A stretch of DNA of 64,000 bases from Gnetum montanum (Eukaryota > Streptophyta > Gnetopsida > Gnetales > Gnetaceae): assembly GCA_015680685.1 (NCBI GenBank), contig MNCI01029147.1, positions 212,640 through 276,639 on the forward strand, read 5' to 3'. Below are positions 1 through 12,196 of this stretch, piece by piece. The stretch's first letter is position 1, and every line of letters begins with the position of its first letter. A model generated the notes under the pieces. That model searched no databases, was not told the DNA's origin, and worked only from the letters and a program-made list of their open reading frames with translations. A program made the translations under genes and the position numbers.

Positions 1-66
1 AACGAGATCATGCGTGTAACGCTTGTATTCTTATGGTTGAGTGTAGGGGTACCTATCCACTCATTA
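1..66 (+). mobile_element. LTR 3' end fragment (tRNA-Asp group)
   Basis: This is the last part of an LTR in plus orientation. The stretch reading GGTTGAGTGTAGGGGTACC and the terminal CACTCATTA correspond to the ends of the LTRs at 43815, 39433 and 54178 (CACTCATCA). No primer-binding site follows; the sequence jumps directly into LTR-internal sequence at about 67, so this is a broken junction. Confidence 0.7.
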
Positions 67-396
67 GTTTGGTAATCCCAGTAGTGTTGCACTAGTTCAG
101 GATGTGTACAGCAAGTGGAATGGATGCTGGTGTTAGGATTAGTTAGAACTTAGTTAATAAATAGTTAAGTTAAATTAGTCACTTAGTTACCTCTCTCCTT
201 CCCTACTAGCATAGGACATAAAAACATAAAAGCTATAAAAATCATATGCCTCAAGCTTACTTAACCATAAAATCGTGACATATAGATAAGCTTGGAAAGC
301 CAACAATCAACCAACCCATCCTTGTTCCACAAGGGCACATAAGCACTTAGTCCTTGGAATTTGACCGAATCGTGTGTGAAATGCTCGTATTTGTAT
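67..396 (+). mobile_element. Internal LTR fragment, same family as solo LTR G
   Basis: The segment is the reverse complement of about 21088-21410 in solo LTR G. Long shared stretches include the part ending GAATTTGACCGAATCG and the region around AAAAGCTATAAAAATCATATG. It stops at about 396 before the LTR end, so it is truncated. Its position right after another LTR tail suggests an unequal recombination or deletion product. Confidence 0.75.
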
Positions 397-1735
397 CTGA
401 TCTTGGGCTTTTTGAAAAGCTTGTTTTTTAATCTATCAACATGTAAAATTTTAGATTTATTGAAATTTATTTGATTATTCAAATATAGCCTAAAATAGGA
501 TTAAGAATAAAATAGTTAAGTGTCCAAAACATAAATTGCGAAGTTTCAAGAAGAATATCTTTGTAATCCAAGAGAGTTATGGAGTGAGTGAATACTTGAT
601 AGAAAACTCTTTCAACAATATACCTACTTAAAAATTTTAGAATTAATTTTAGTTTATTTACAAGTTATAATTTGTAATAAAAATGTGGTCTTGAATGTGA
701 TTTTTAACTTCTTTAATTAATGAGAATTAGTAAATATGATGGAGGATGGATGAACTTGTAATGGGATAAATTGTGATATTAAGAATGGGATTGTACAAAA
801 TAGGATATGGAATTATGGGACAAATTGTGGAATTTCTTCACTTATAATCATGATATGCCCACATATTTATAGCCAAATTATGGGGCCGTAATAGAATATG
901 ATGGGAGAAATCCTATTTTAAAGAAAACTGGGCTAAAAATTCAAGAGACATAAGAAATTGGGGTCATTCTATAATTACATCCACCTATCAATATTTTAAT
1001 AAAAGTAAAAATAATAGAACTTCCTATCTTATGTGACATAATAAATCAAATATAAATGACATGGCTTTGATCCCTATTTTATAAAAAAAAAAAAAAATTG
1101 GCTTCACTTGATCTTTGTCTTTTCTTAAAGTTTGAATTTGTTGTTCATGTTTTTACTTGTATTTTATGTATTTCCATATGTAAATATGACCTTCTATCAT
1201 TGTGAATTTGGACTTATTTAAATCACTTTTTTGTCTACCTTGAAATCCACATCTTTGGCAAGTAGAGTGAATTGTTTATGAGTTACTAAAGTGCATACCA
1301 CAATTAACATATTCATCTCTTTGGCATATTTTGATATTTTATAGAAATTTATTACTTATTACTTTTTATGGATTATGTTTTGGATCATGGATCATTTTTA
1401 TGAATTAGTGAGCATATATTTAATACAATTGGATCTTTTTGATATTTCTTTAATTCTTAGATTTATATGTTATTGTCTATTTTCAATTTAGCATTAGTTT
1501 TTAGTTCACTTTACATAATTATATTATTAATTATATTTTATTCTTTCACTATATTATTTTTCTTTTCCCTTTGATCGTGGTTTCACTATTATCCCTTTTC
1601 CTTCCTTATTACTACATTAGTTCATTTCATTCTTTAGTTTCTTTTGCATTGACGATTTGTTTTTTAAGGGTTCTATATCCAATGTAATGCTCTCTAATGT
1701 ATGGTTAGGAAGGGGGATGTTATAGATTGTTCATG
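397..1735. other. AT-rich stretch without recognisable gene
   Basis: No reading frame, LTR end or protein similarity could be supported here. There is an A-run near 1081-1097 and a short TA run near 1757. It may be the degraded body of the element whose LTR scraps lie at 1-396, but nothing proves this. Confidence 0.5.
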
Positions 1736-1935
1736 TAATTATAAAATTTTCTTTTATATATATATATATGCGATCTCTCAAATTTTTATCATTCATTTGC
1801 TATTTTGATCAAGGATCTAGGGACGTTGTGAATAAACAAAGATATAGTTCTTCATAGAATTGAATAATTAAAAAAAAAACTCATGTAGCCAACACTATTT
1901 TATTAGAATAAGACTAGGATGATGATGATGATTTT
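1736..1935 (+). mobile_element. 3' tail of an RTE-type LINE, degenerate
   Basis: The end reads CATGTAGCCAACAC, then AAGACTAGGATGATGATGATG. The second LINE remnant at 19430-19840 ends the same way (ATGTGGCTAATCCC, then AAGATTAGGATGATGATGATG). Plant RTE LINEs are known to end in a TGTAGCCGACCCC-like motif followed by short trinucleotide repeats. The upstream 100 bases align loosely with 19720-19780. No coding part remains. Confidence 0.6.
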
Positions 1936-2324
1936 TTATTTTGACCAAGGGGAGTTTTTACTAATGAGATTATGATAGTCATTCAAGTATAAAAACTCAC
2001 TTATATGACCTTTGATTGAAGTTTTTCTTCAACTATTGAACATATGGAATTGCACTTTATTTGTGGGGATACCTCAACATTAAAAATCTCAAATATTTTT
2101 CTATGCCATAAATTAAAAACTAAGGTAATATTTCTAAAAACGATTATAAATTAATGAAAATTTAATATTTTCAATTCTCTTAGTACTCAAGAATCCCATT
2201 TTAGTAAACCCTTACGTTCTTAACACCTAATTTTTTTACAAAATTCAATCTTGACCAGGGATTCAAGAAAGAGTAAAATGCTAAAAATAATAACCATGAA
2301 CTAAATAATTCTTATGTTTTGGAT
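1936..2324. other. AT-rich stretch, nothing identified
   Basis: No feature could be supported in these roughly 390 bases. They separate the LINE tail from an ORF2-like remnant. Confidence 0.4.
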
Positions 2325-2990
2325 AATTGTAGATGATACCTAAGTAAGGATAAGAAGCAAAAAAAGTATCTTTAGGAGGTGAGGAATAGTCTAGATGAAA
2401 ACGTGACTAAGGGTAGGAGTAATTACTAGCCTAATCTAGGATTGATCAACCAATGCTTAATGAATCCAAGGTCTAATTAGTATAAGAAATCCCATTGCAA
2501 TCCTTGATGTAGGAAGATGCATCAAAACTATAAATCTCCCTTTTTGACTCTTTTCTTCAAACTATGAGAAAATAGAAAGTGGCTAGCAACATCTTAATGG
2601 AGTTGAAAATTTTATTAATTTGAGCCTCCTAAGACAAAGAAGGAGCTGCAATAGTCACTAATATGACCAATTGTAACAAATAATAGTAAATGGTAAGTTG
2701 GGAAAATGAACATTTTTGGAAGAGGCAATAAAAATATTGCATAGTGAAGATAGGAGATATTGAGATCTCCTACTTTATGGAGGCTATTACTCAAGCATTG
2801 AGGTTGCCAAATAAGGGACCAAAGGTAGTAGATTTAAAAAAAATGGGTTGAATGTATCTATGAGATGACAATGAAGGTGTATAATACTTTGATGCTTGTA
2901 GAGAAGATTTTTTTTTCAAAGAACAATATATCATATTGCTCCAATAATTTAATCTATTAAGATTACTTTATTTTCAAAATGAGTAATGAC
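2325..2990 (+). pseudogene. Remnant of retroelement ORF2 (plant-transposon-protein-like), heavily decayed
   Basis: The segment near 2775-2850 translates to a run resembling FMEAITQALRLPNKGPKV, matching the ORF2 of element C at about 48238-48290 (AILEVLNLPNIGPHI) in the same position after a stretch resembling its upstream part. The start near 2335 (MIPK followed by stops and a basic run) resembles the ORF2 N-terminus MAPK. Several stops and frame changes break it. It lies in plus orientation, opposite to element H, and is cut downstream by solo LTR I. The similarity is short and read by eye, so this could be a chance match; an alignment against the other ORF2 copies would settle it. Confidence 0.35.
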
Positions 2991-3630
2991 AATGCTCTAA
3001 AAGTAGTTTCTTGCAAGTCTTTCCCACCTCATCTTCTTGGAAATTGAGTGCAAATTTATGAACATAGTGTACCGACCGAAATCGTCAGTGCAAGGCTGGA
3101 ACGTTACGAGCACCGAAAGATCTACAGACAAGCACAGTCGACCCTGCCTCCGCTTGAGGGCAAGCTAGAACGGACGAAGGCAAAGTGCCTTGAATGGTCC
3201 GCACGCGGATCAAACAAGGACTTCCCCAACGTTTGCCGCTACAACACGTTGGGTTATATGTAAACAATGCACGTTAAATGTAAACCGTAAACAAGCACGA
3301 TAATGTAAATGAGCCTGTAAACGTAAACTGAAAAACAAAGAAAACTGCAATAAATCTGAGCAAAATGTAAACTGTTTTGTATTGAGAATTGATTACAAAG
3401 TGCACCGGTCCAAACGTAGTTGTGGCTTTAACACAAGGCGGACGAAAGGCCCCAGTGTGTGCAGGGATGACTCGGCTAGTTCACAAGGCAGGCGGAGCGT
3501 AGAGACTGTGTGTACGGCGTACAAGGCTCTCCTAGCGTAAGAGGGTTTTGGAGCTCTGGTCCGCAACGTCTATGTCTCTTGTGCGCTCTGGGAGTTTTTT
3601 GCCCACCCTTGAAAACGCGGAAAAATGGGC

Positions 3631-3638
3631 TTTTTATA
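3631..3638 (-). promoter_or_regulatory. Putative TATA box of LTR I
   Basis: On the minus strand this reads TATAAAAA in the context CACCTATAAAAAGCCC. It lies downstream, in the direction of transcription, of the tandem array and GTATAC words, the layout expected of a U3 promoter. Confidence 0.5.
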
Positions 3639-3810
3639 GGTGAAGGGTTACCGGGAAAATCGGGTTGGGAGACACGTGGCGTGTCGACCGGGCGTGTACA
3701 TTTAGAAACATGGTATACGCTGGGCGTATACGCTACATCAGGCCAACGTATATGCTGGGCGTATACGCTAGACTTGCTGGGCATGTGAACTTGGATGGAT
3801 GCTGGCGTAT

Positions 3811-4127
3811 ACGCTGAAACACTGTAGCATTACGCTGAAACACTGTAGCATTTACGTTGAAACACTGTAGCATTTACGCTGAAACACTGTAGCATTACGC
3901 CGGAACACTGTAGCATTACACCGGAACACTGTAGCATTATGCTGGAACACTGTAGCATTTACGCTGAAACACTGTAGCATTTACGCTGAAACACTGTAGC
4001 ATTACGCCGGAACACTGTAGCATTCCACCGGAACACTGTAGCATTATGCTGGAACACTGTAGCATTTACGCTGAAACACTGTAGCATTACGCTGAAACAC
4101 TGTAGCATTACGCTGGAACACTGTAGC
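3811..4127. repeat. 15-copy, 21-22 bp tandem array with higher-order structure
   Basis: Each unit ends in the invariant AACACTGTAGCA and has a variable spacer of the type TTACGCTGA, TTACGCCGG, TTACACCGG or TTATGCTGG. I count 15 units. Spacer variants in units 4-8 recur in the same order in units 9-13, so a block of five units (about 107 bp) was itself duplicated. The array lies in the U3 part of solo LTR I. Confidence 0.9.
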
Positions 4128-4612
4128 AGCGTATATGCTGGGCGTATAGGAATGGAAGATCATCATTTGGAGCCCAAAATTGGATCTTCAAGTGCCTGCA
4201 ACCTGCTGGGGACCCTGGGGAAGGTCCTGGGGGGTCTAGACACTCCACTTTAGCATGTTTTGAGATGTTTTTGAGCCCCAAAAGTTGCTGTACGCTAGGC
4301 CTTACGCTGGGCATGTGTAGGCCAGCGTACATGATGCATACTTAGTGAAAACAAAGTATTTTGAGCTCAAGATTTGCCAAGTTTGATGCCAGATGTCATC
4401 GTAGTCGTCTGTGGGTCCCAGGGAACTTTTACTTGCTTGCTTTGACTTCGTTTGATGCTATTTTTGAGGCTTTCAAGCTTGGTCATGCTGAGGACCAACA
4501 TGACTTAGCTTAATTTCTGTTTTCAAGTGTTAGCCAAAATTTTTGTGGTGTTTCACATAGCATTGTAAGGTGAACGCTCCCATTTTTATGCTTGATCTAT
4601 AAGCTCTAAAGG

Positions 4613-5461
4613 TGATGAGTGGTAAGTATTCCATACACTAAATCATGAAAATTATGAGTATTATGTGTGACCTAATTGTAATCTATTGACTAAATTTTTA
4701 GAGTACCTAGATTATAAATGTAATTGTAGATCATTAGCTTCCTAGTTATACTTGTGTAGCCTTTAGTACATAAGATAAAGTATAAATGAGACACTTGATT
4801 GTGATGTTGTAATAATCATGATTAAAATATCACTAAAATATAAAAAAATTCCAATTAATCTAATAAATTAGGAAATTAAATCTAATCCATCCTAAGTGAT
4901 GATCATCCATTCCCAACTCAATATACAGATCTTGAACTCATGCTATCATCACTAGGTTAACAAGTATACATTGCTAGGCATACCAAGTGATAGCACTATT
5001 AGGATTACTAAATGGTAACTTGTTTATGCTTGGAGTTGGTCATACTCATTCTACATGTCTATTGTGCATTTCAAAAGTAAAATATTAACTAAGTACATGA
5101 AAGGAAATAATAATAGAAATAAATTACAATTAAGAAAATATTAAACTAAGTCAAAGTACTACAATAAAAGTGAATTAATCTCAATATTATTGCTATCATG
5201 AATTATATTTAGGTACAAGTTCACTTAAGTAAGTTTTTGTCAAGTAACTCAAGTTCATGCTATAAGCACTTGCTAATTATTTTTAAATTTAAAGATCAAG
5301 ATATAATAGCTTCACTACATTAATGATAAAATGATACATTTAATGTGATAGGTGAATGGTATTTATAGACTTTACCTATCCAAGATATATCACATTTATG
5401 ATATCAAATGAGAGCATACAATATTGTAGGTGCAATGTTGTAACTTATTAATTGTCCATCA
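4613..5461 (-). mobile_element. 3' LTR of element H
   Basis: It begins TGATGAGTGG and ends TCCATCA in plus coordinates, matching the ends of the E, B, C and F LTRs. A TATA box reads TATAAATA on the minus strand at 5360-5367. Next to it are ATATATC and GATATCA words like the U3 arrays of B, C and E. The sequence after its right end (TACCATCATGATTGACTAAA) corresponds to the polypurine-tract region TACCCCCATGACTAAA seen beside the 3' LTR of E. It is the most diverged LTR of this group in the window. Confidence 0.7.
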
Positions 5462-5639
5462 TACCATCATGATTGACTAAAAATTTACTAACTAACTAAC
5501 TAACTTATTGACTAATTGATTGGAGTGCCACATTATGTCATTTATTTGAGTGATTTATAATATGATAAAATACTAGACATACATGAAAAAGATTACAAAA
5601 TTGATAGGACTTTAAAATTTTCCTCTAGCAATAAGTCTT

Positions 5640-7010
5640 TAACTTGTCCTAGGTGGTAGTAGATCCTTTTGCTACAATGGATTTACTACTTGATCCTCCA
5701 TAGTGAAGTGATTAAGTATGGCATGGTATTTCTACACATCTATCCATGGGTCATTAGTAGTCTAACCTAGCAGGCTAGGTTTTCAATAGTTAGGATTTGT
5801 CATAGACATGGTAGATTTAAAACATTTTTTTTTGCTTGAATAAACTAGGCAACAAATAGTTGAGACTTCACATTAATTATTCTAACTATCTCTTGAAACT
5901 ATTGGTATTCTGCCAATATCTTTACTATGTCCTTTGCAACATCATGTTGCATGATGTATTAGGTTTGAAGGATCTCTAGCTCTATCTAGATTACTTATAC
6001 CATCATTTTAGTGTCATTGTTAAGTTTATTTTTATGATCAAAATAATCCAAAAATTATTGCTACTTGTTTGTTTCCTTCATTTCTTGGATGATCAACTAT
6101 TAACATTACAAGAATGACATATTGAAGGTTAGCAAGCTCAATGTAGTGTGTTAGCTTTTCAATCCATAGGTCTTTGATTTTTATTTTTGTCTAGTATACT
6201 AATGAGATTCCATCAATAATGCTCTTCTAAGCAACATCTTGAAATTTTTGCAAATTATCATTGACATGGACCTCGGCTGTCCTAATCTCTTTTTTGTTAA
6301 TCTCCTTATTAAGGCTCACCTAATTTTTGTAATGTCTCTTAAACATGTCTTTTTTGATAACCTCATATTTCTAGGTTTCAGTCTTAATTATGAACCTTTG
6401 CTATAATGCTTGGATGTTTGCAATTGATAGATTCTTTTTTTTTCATGCTAACCTATTGATATTTTCTTTCTTCAACATGACAATGTTATTTTATATGGTA
6501 TGTAATCTAGCATTAGTTGAGACCATCCCATATGGCTTGTTCCATCTCCATCTTGAGTTGGTATTGCTTGGCTACTAGATGTTGCACTTTCTCAAGTCTA
6601 AATTGATTGAGTAACTCTAGAGCTATGAATTTGGTTGGATCTTGTAATTGAACACGAAGTTGGACTATATCATTTTGTAATTGTTGCACTTTAGATTCTA
6701 CATACTATAATTGAACTTCTACAAGAATCAACTTCTCCTTGGTTAAGATTAGTTTAGGTTGCACTATCATGCTATTTTTAGGAATTTAAAAATTTTATTG
6801 AATGGTTTAACCTATTTGCAGCATTCAATCCAGGGAATCTTTATGCTTTACTACACACATCACTCCACTAGCATCTTATTTTACACTTGAGAATTCTTAA
6901 ACATCTTGAGAATTGGTGAAATCAAGAATGAGTGTTATAGAAAAATTTATAGCAATTCTCACATGACTAGCAACATCTTTGGCAACATCCTCTTAGTCTT
7001 CATAGGACGT
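5640..7010 (-). pseudogene. H ORF2, C-terminal coiled-coil part
   Basis: On the minus strand, near 6760-6560, the reading frame resembles element C ORF2 at about 49340-49590. Shared runs are of the type LILTKEKLILVEVQ (H) against LIFTKGKLVISEVR (C), followed by a Gln/Leu-rich heptad-like segment and an acidic-basic run ending AIWD. It is interrupted by stops and is cut at 7010 by element F; the N-terminal part resumes at 15555. The function is unknown: in the less damaged copies this part is a long predicted coiled coil. The short plus-strand frame at 6390-6578 is a shadow. Confidence 0.6.
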
Positions 7011-7860
7011 TGACAAGCAATGAGGTACCCATACACCCAACCATATGAATCACAAGTGTTCAAGCATGATCCAATCAAATTCCATGGATGGGACTAGTTG
7101 TGGCATCTAGATCATTATGCTTTGATCATAGTTCGTTATCTTCCCACTTGGACTAGTGGTAGCTTGGTCACGTATGCTTTAGTCCAAAGTGAGATGTAAG
7201 ATGTTGTTTACATTCTATGCTACTCTTGGTGATAAAAAGAGATAAATTAATTAAACTAAGGGATAATGGAAAACAAGATCTAGACTAGCCTATGGTGATG
7301 AGTATCCACACTTAATCATCCGTACATGTCTTGGACTTCATGGGACTACTTTTAGAATTGCCAAGTGTATGTCATTGGTTGTGCCAAACGATACACCTCT
7401 GGATTACTAAGTATTTATAGTTAAATGCTTGTGATTAAGGCATATGCATTTCACTTAATAACAGGAATAGTAAATAACAATAAATGGAAATGTTTAACTA
7501 AAGAAATCATTAAATAATTAAACCAACAATACTCTAAGTGGATGCTGCAATGATGGAAGTAATCTCAATCTTTATTGCCAATCATGTAATGTGTCCAAGT
7601 ACATCACACTTGAACAAAGGTGTTGTATGATTACAAGCATCACACTACAGGAATTCACTAGGAATAACAGACTTTGAAAGAAGAAACTAAAAACTAGAAC
7701 TATCCATTGACTATCAACTACCTATTACTTGTCTCATCTGAGCACCCTAGCACCATATTCATAGGCAAGATTTAGATGAGGCAATGTCGGGTATCCAACG
7801 TCACTTATTAGCCTTGACATCAGGTACATGACATCAAGGCCATAAAAGGATGACTCATCA
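7011..7860 (-). mobile_element. 3' LTR of element F
   Basis: This copy runs from TGACAAGCAATGAGG to GATGACTCATCA and aligns along its length with 14677-15554. The U3 end has inverted short repeats (GCCTTGACATCAGG, GACATCAAGGC). The TATA box seen in the other copy (15422-15429) is here altered to TATTCATA on the plus strand. The following TACCCCCATGATTGAATG, read on the minus strand, is the short polypurine tract GGGGG that precedes the LTR. Confidence 0.88.
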
Positions 7861-8053
7861 TACCCCCATGATTGAATGAAAACTTATCCTTAAGTTAAAA
7901 AAATGAGGAACAAGTTCTTTACAAAATATTGACAAGTATGGGATTATTAACTAACTTAACAATGAATAAGAATTTTGCATGCCGCAATGATGTAATACAA
8001 AAATGGAATACATTATTACCAAACAAAACAAAATAAAAACAAGACTAGGAAGC

Positions 8054-10757
8054 TCATGTAGTGCTTGAAGGTGGTGGCTCTCCCATCAACTACTTCCCTT
8101 TGTTGCTAGGCCATTGAAATTTGTAACAGTTAAGTAAGGATTGCAATTTTTCTTCCTCCATCCTTAGGTCATGCAATATCTAGGCTACTGTGCCAATGTG
8201 TGTTGGCATCAGTACATCCCAAGGACATGGTAGCTATGGGAACATTTGATCTGCCTTTACATACCATGCTGCGAACTACCATCCTTCTTTCTCAAAATCC
8301 CTAACTTTATCCTTAAGCTCATGATAATCTATCAATCTATGAGCCAAGTTCGAGGCTACATCTTTCTATACTTGATAACTAGCTTTAACCACCTTTAATT
8401 CTAAGTTTCTTGCCTACAACTTTTGCAAGGCATCTTTTTGATCTACAAACTCTTTCTCATACAATGCATAAGTGGTAGCCACTTGTTTTTCTAGCTCACT
8501 TCAAGGATGACCTGCTATTAACATGGAAATGTTAGCCAATGCCATGTATTTCTTTAAATCCTCTATTTGCATATTTTTATTTTTGACTTTCGCTTGCTAG
8601 ACCAAGGCATAGCTATGCAAGATGGCCTACCATTAAAAATTTTGCACTACCAAGGTGTTAATGTGGGCCTTGGCCATCTTGATTTCCTTCTCATTGATTT
8701 CCTTATGAATATCAACTTGGTCATGGAAGTGCTCTTTTAATTTTTCATCCTTTTTGGCCTTGTTCTACCATGCAATGATCTCGATTGCTAACTTTTGGCA
8801 AATAACACATAACTCCTCCATGGAGAGGATTCTATTTTTTGGGCCATTCTACTCATATCCTAGTTAACCCTCATGAGTTGTTCTTGCAACTGGTGAACGC
8901 TTTCTTCTAAGATGTTCTTTTGCTTTTCCATAGTAGTCAACTGGGAATTCTCTACTATGAGCTGCTTATTTTCTTCTTAGATGATGATCAATGCCTTTTT
9001 ATATGCATGAGATTATGTGTTTGTAGCAAAGGCATTTCAAACCACCATCTCCTTTTCTCGCTCCACAACTGCTCTTTCCTTTTCTAGCTTAGTAAGCTCC
9101 TTTGTCATGAATTGTTCCAATTCGTTTGGTGTGAAAAAATGGGTAGGATCACATCATTCAGCTCACATGATAGCTATCTCTTCTTACAATATTTGTACTT
9201 TAGCTTCTACATATTCTACCTTGACCTCCACCATGACCAACTTTCCTTTGGTAGTGATGAGGCCTAATTGAGCTGCAATAAATAGAGTGGTCATTTCTTG
9301 GTCCATTTGTAGCAAGTAATAAATCACATCCTCATGTACCATAGGAGTTATTGAGGCCCTGGTTAGCATTTTTGCATCTCTAGTTCCTACCAGATCATTT
9401 GAAGACACAACAGAAACATTGAATGACTCATTGATTTGATCAATGATCACCTATACTATGTTTGTTACATCCTCATGTTATAGCATCACAATTGTGGTGC
9501 CTTCTCCAGTTTCCAATGTGACTTGAAAGGATGTAGCATTTTCAAATATTTGGCATGATCATTGATATCCCCCTCCTCTTGACTATATTGAGATCTCTCC
9601 CCTTGTTGGATCAGCTAATACAGTGGTCCATATAGAATCATCCATAACTTGGAAGATATTGGCCTCATCCCTGCTTCCCCAGTCGATGGATTTAGCAATC
9701 CTCTACAGGTGGCTCATCAACAGTCTATAATCTTGTGGTAGTGGTGGCAAAGCATGTGCTTTTCCATTGATAAATCTCTTATTACATTTCTATTCTTGGT
9801 TCTACCTCCTTTTTAGCTTCTTGCTCCTCACCAAAATCTTTTCTTGGTGTTGTGATTTTTAGGAGTTCTACGAAGGAGGTGTGCTAATCCTTTCTAGGGA
9901 TATCATTGGTATATTCCAAGATTCCATCGCACTTACATAGCTTTTTGATTAGATAGGGAAATAGAAGTGTTGATCTCCCTGACTTCGTTTCTCCGAACTA
10001 CCATTGGATTTTTGTGAAGTAATATTGGGGAAGATTGACTATAAATGTTCCCATTAGAATGGCACTTCCCCTAGCTACATATGTTAAGATTCTATTGAGT
10101 CCTTTGGTAGGAAATAGGTGGTACATCCCAATTTTAAAGTAGGTTTTCTCTTCCAAAGTCATTTCATGGTATGACTTGTCCTTTTTACTGTAGGATTGTC
10201 TCAACCATAATTTCTTTGTTTCAGGGTCAAATCTGGTGGATAGGTGAGCAACCTTGGCCTCTTCATTGGGTAGGTTGAGAGTTGTAGTAATGTCCGTGAC
10301 TAAGTAAGAGACAATCACCTTGCAAATATTAATAGTTGTGCGCTCATCTTTGTTATGCCAGAATTGATGGACTTTGCCCAAGTACCTTTCACCACTATTG
10401 GACAAGATAGGCCATAATGGGAACACTTTGAGTTACATCCACACCGCTTCTAGAGAAAACTCCATGAATGGACCAAAGTTCATTTCCATAATGACCAAAT
10501 CCAATGTGAATTTCTTCAAAGTGGCATCAAGGAAATTAGGGGGAAACGTGAGATTTTGTCCTTGTTTTGAGGTTGGTACTTCTATTGCCTCTCCTTGGGC
10601 CGATTGCCTAATAGTAGGGGCCTCTTGATGGATACTAAAAGATTAGGCCTTCCTGTTTAGCATGTTCCTCATGTTCTCCTTACTGGTCACAGCCACCATG
10701 CAAATGTTTAGTGATTCTTTTTGAGGGTTCACCCTAAGCACCTCTTTTTGGGGCCAT
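8054..10757 (-). pseudogene. F ORF2: plant-transposon-protein-like domain plus coiled coil, broken
   Basis: The frame starts ATGGCCCCAAAAAGAGG (MAPKR) directly after a splice-acceptor-like TTGATTGCAG, and ends with an ACTACATGA stop shared with B and C. Piece 9998-10426 is open for 142 codons and aligns with C ORF2 at 48117-48540: PLWPIL, YLG, QFWHN, YFKIG, YHLFPTKGL. Near 9184-9450 the coiled-coil part (DARM- and LITTKGKLV-like runs) follows. About 900 codons in total, as in C, with several stops and frameshifts. I recognise no catalytic motif. The first domain resembles the 'putative plant transposon protein' family from memory; an HMM search would test this. It stands where pol would be in an autonomous element. 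Confidence 0.7.
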
Positions 10758-10775
10758 CTGCAATCAAGAAAAAAC
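10758..10775 (-). promoter_or_regulatory. Putative 3' splice site before F ORF2
   Basis: The minus strand reads TTTTTTCTTGATTGCAG immediately before ATGGCCCC. A pyrimidine-rich tract plus CAG directly abutting the start codon is also found before the ORF2 of C (47790), B (TGTAG, 52322) and E (TGTGTGCAG, 27681). Confidence 0.6.
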
Positions 10776-12196
10776 CATGTGTTACCATGGTTATTTTTAT
10801 TATCATTAATCAATTTATACCTTACTCATTACCATAGTTCATTGAGCTCATAANNNNNNNNNTCACAACTAGTTTCCTTTTTCATTATATGTGGCTTATA
10901 ATAATAGTTATGGCCCTGTGGATTAGAAAAATTGGACTTCTGGCATTACCATTAATGATTTTTCATTATAATTTCTAAGGTTTTCAATATCCTTACCCTT
11001 ATGATACCTTCTAGGTGATAGCAAATTTTAGCAAATCAATGCAAAGTTTGCATGCAAGCACCTTGCCCACCCCTGCTCCCCTCCACACCCTTGCCCCCTT
11101 CCCCTACCCCACCCTCCACCCCCCCACAATTAAGTTGAACACTCTAGGTTTAGATAGATTCAAATGACATGTAAATCATAGTGTTAGAAAGCCAGATATT
11201 ACAAGTGGAAGATGGAGGTGTAAAGCTCTAAGTCATAAGGAAAAATTTCAACAACTTCCCTAGTATCAAATGAGAAAAATGAAATTCAAGTTGCACAAGG
11301 GTCATATTTATACTCTTTTACCAATCCAATGTTGGGGTACATGACATTGTGTATGCAATGTTAGGTTAGACTCGACATTTGGTACACGACATCAAGGTTT
11401 AAAAATTTTGATTTTATGGGGCACTGAAAATGCAAATTGAAGCTCTAGGATTGATTGGAAGGTTTGAAGTTAAGTTTATCATCCTAGGTAAGTGAGAAAT
11501 TAATTGGAGGCACCAAAAGTATGATAGGATTCTTTTTTATTTTTTTTATTTTTTATTTTATTTTATTTTATTTTGCATTTTGAGCAACCACCAACCTTCA
11601 GGCGTGTGTACATGTCTTTCTAATGGGACCCATAGAAGTTTATTTAGTGTTGGTTTAAGTTGCTCTTACTTCCATTTTTTGTTAGATCTACAAGAATATG
11701 GTTACAACCTCAGCAACATGATAGAACATATAGAAGTGGCCAAAGCAAATCCAAAAATCCCCCTGATGTCGCACCCCTTACATTCCACCTTGGTTCTACA
11801 CTCATCGATCCAAACACAATGATTATAGATTTATTATAGGTTGAATGATGGAAAATATTACCATTATGACTAGAGTAAGAACATATTATTAATGGAATGG
11901 GTGAATGGATGTCATGGCCTCAATTTTCAAATGATTAGTCCCTTATGACTTGACAACATAGAGAAAAACCTCACCTCAATGGGCAACATGATCAACAACG
12001 AGATTACCTACAAAGAAAATTAAAACCACATCTAGAAAAAAAGTAGAAGAAATAGGAAAATGATAAAAAATTATATAAAAAAAAAGATAAAAAGCACTTA
12101 GTTGTGGCTAAACATTTGGTTGTGGCTAGGATTAGTAAGCGGATGAATAGGATCCATGCATTTCTAAAACATTGGGAACCTTTCATGCCCTAGCCA
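10776..12196 (-). other. F spacer between gag and ORF2, with conserved block
   Basis: This 1.4-kb stretch has no reading frame of interest. On the minus strand, 11786-11754 carries GGGTGCGACATCAGGGGG, matching the block GTGACATCAAGGGGACTT in elements B, C, E and H. Another stretch near 11580-11640 (AAAGACATGTACACACG, then CTGAAGGTTGGTGG) matches 46430-46460 of C and 42315-42350 of B. Poly-T/A runs lie at 11530-11575 and a C-rich run at 11070-11125. I read the spacer as the intron whose acceptor precedes ORF2. Confidence 0.55.
10854..10862. other. Assembly gap of nine N
   Basis: Nine unknown bases lie in the spacer between gag and ORF2 of element F. The gap interrupts no recognised coding sequence. 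Confidence 0.99.

Larger units (their letters stand above)
3068..4555 (-). mobile_element. Solo LTR 'I', GC-rich, TSD CATAG
   Basis: The segment begins TGTACCGACC and ends GTGTTTCA. It is flanked by CATAG at 3063-3067 and again at 4556-4560, a perfect 5-bp target-site duplication. No internal region is present, so it is a solo LTR left by recombination between two LTRs. Its base composition is clearly more GC-rich than the surroundings, and no second copy lies in the window. A TATA box on the minus strand (3631-3638) places U3 on the right, so I assign minus orientation. U3 carries repeated GCGTATACGC words and a tandem array. Short reading frames on both strands have no protein similarity I recognise. 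Confidence 0.85.

Noticed and set aside
3476-3788. Overlapping open frames on both strands (about 100 codons each) in the GC-rich segment.
   Set aside because: They lie wholly inside solo LTR I, are mirror shadows of each other, and show no protein features; high GC makes chance open frames longer.
3811-4127. CRISPR-like appearance of short repeats with variable spacers.
   Set aside because: The units are only 21-22 bp with spacers that are variants of one another, in a plant LTR; this is an ordinary tandem repeat.
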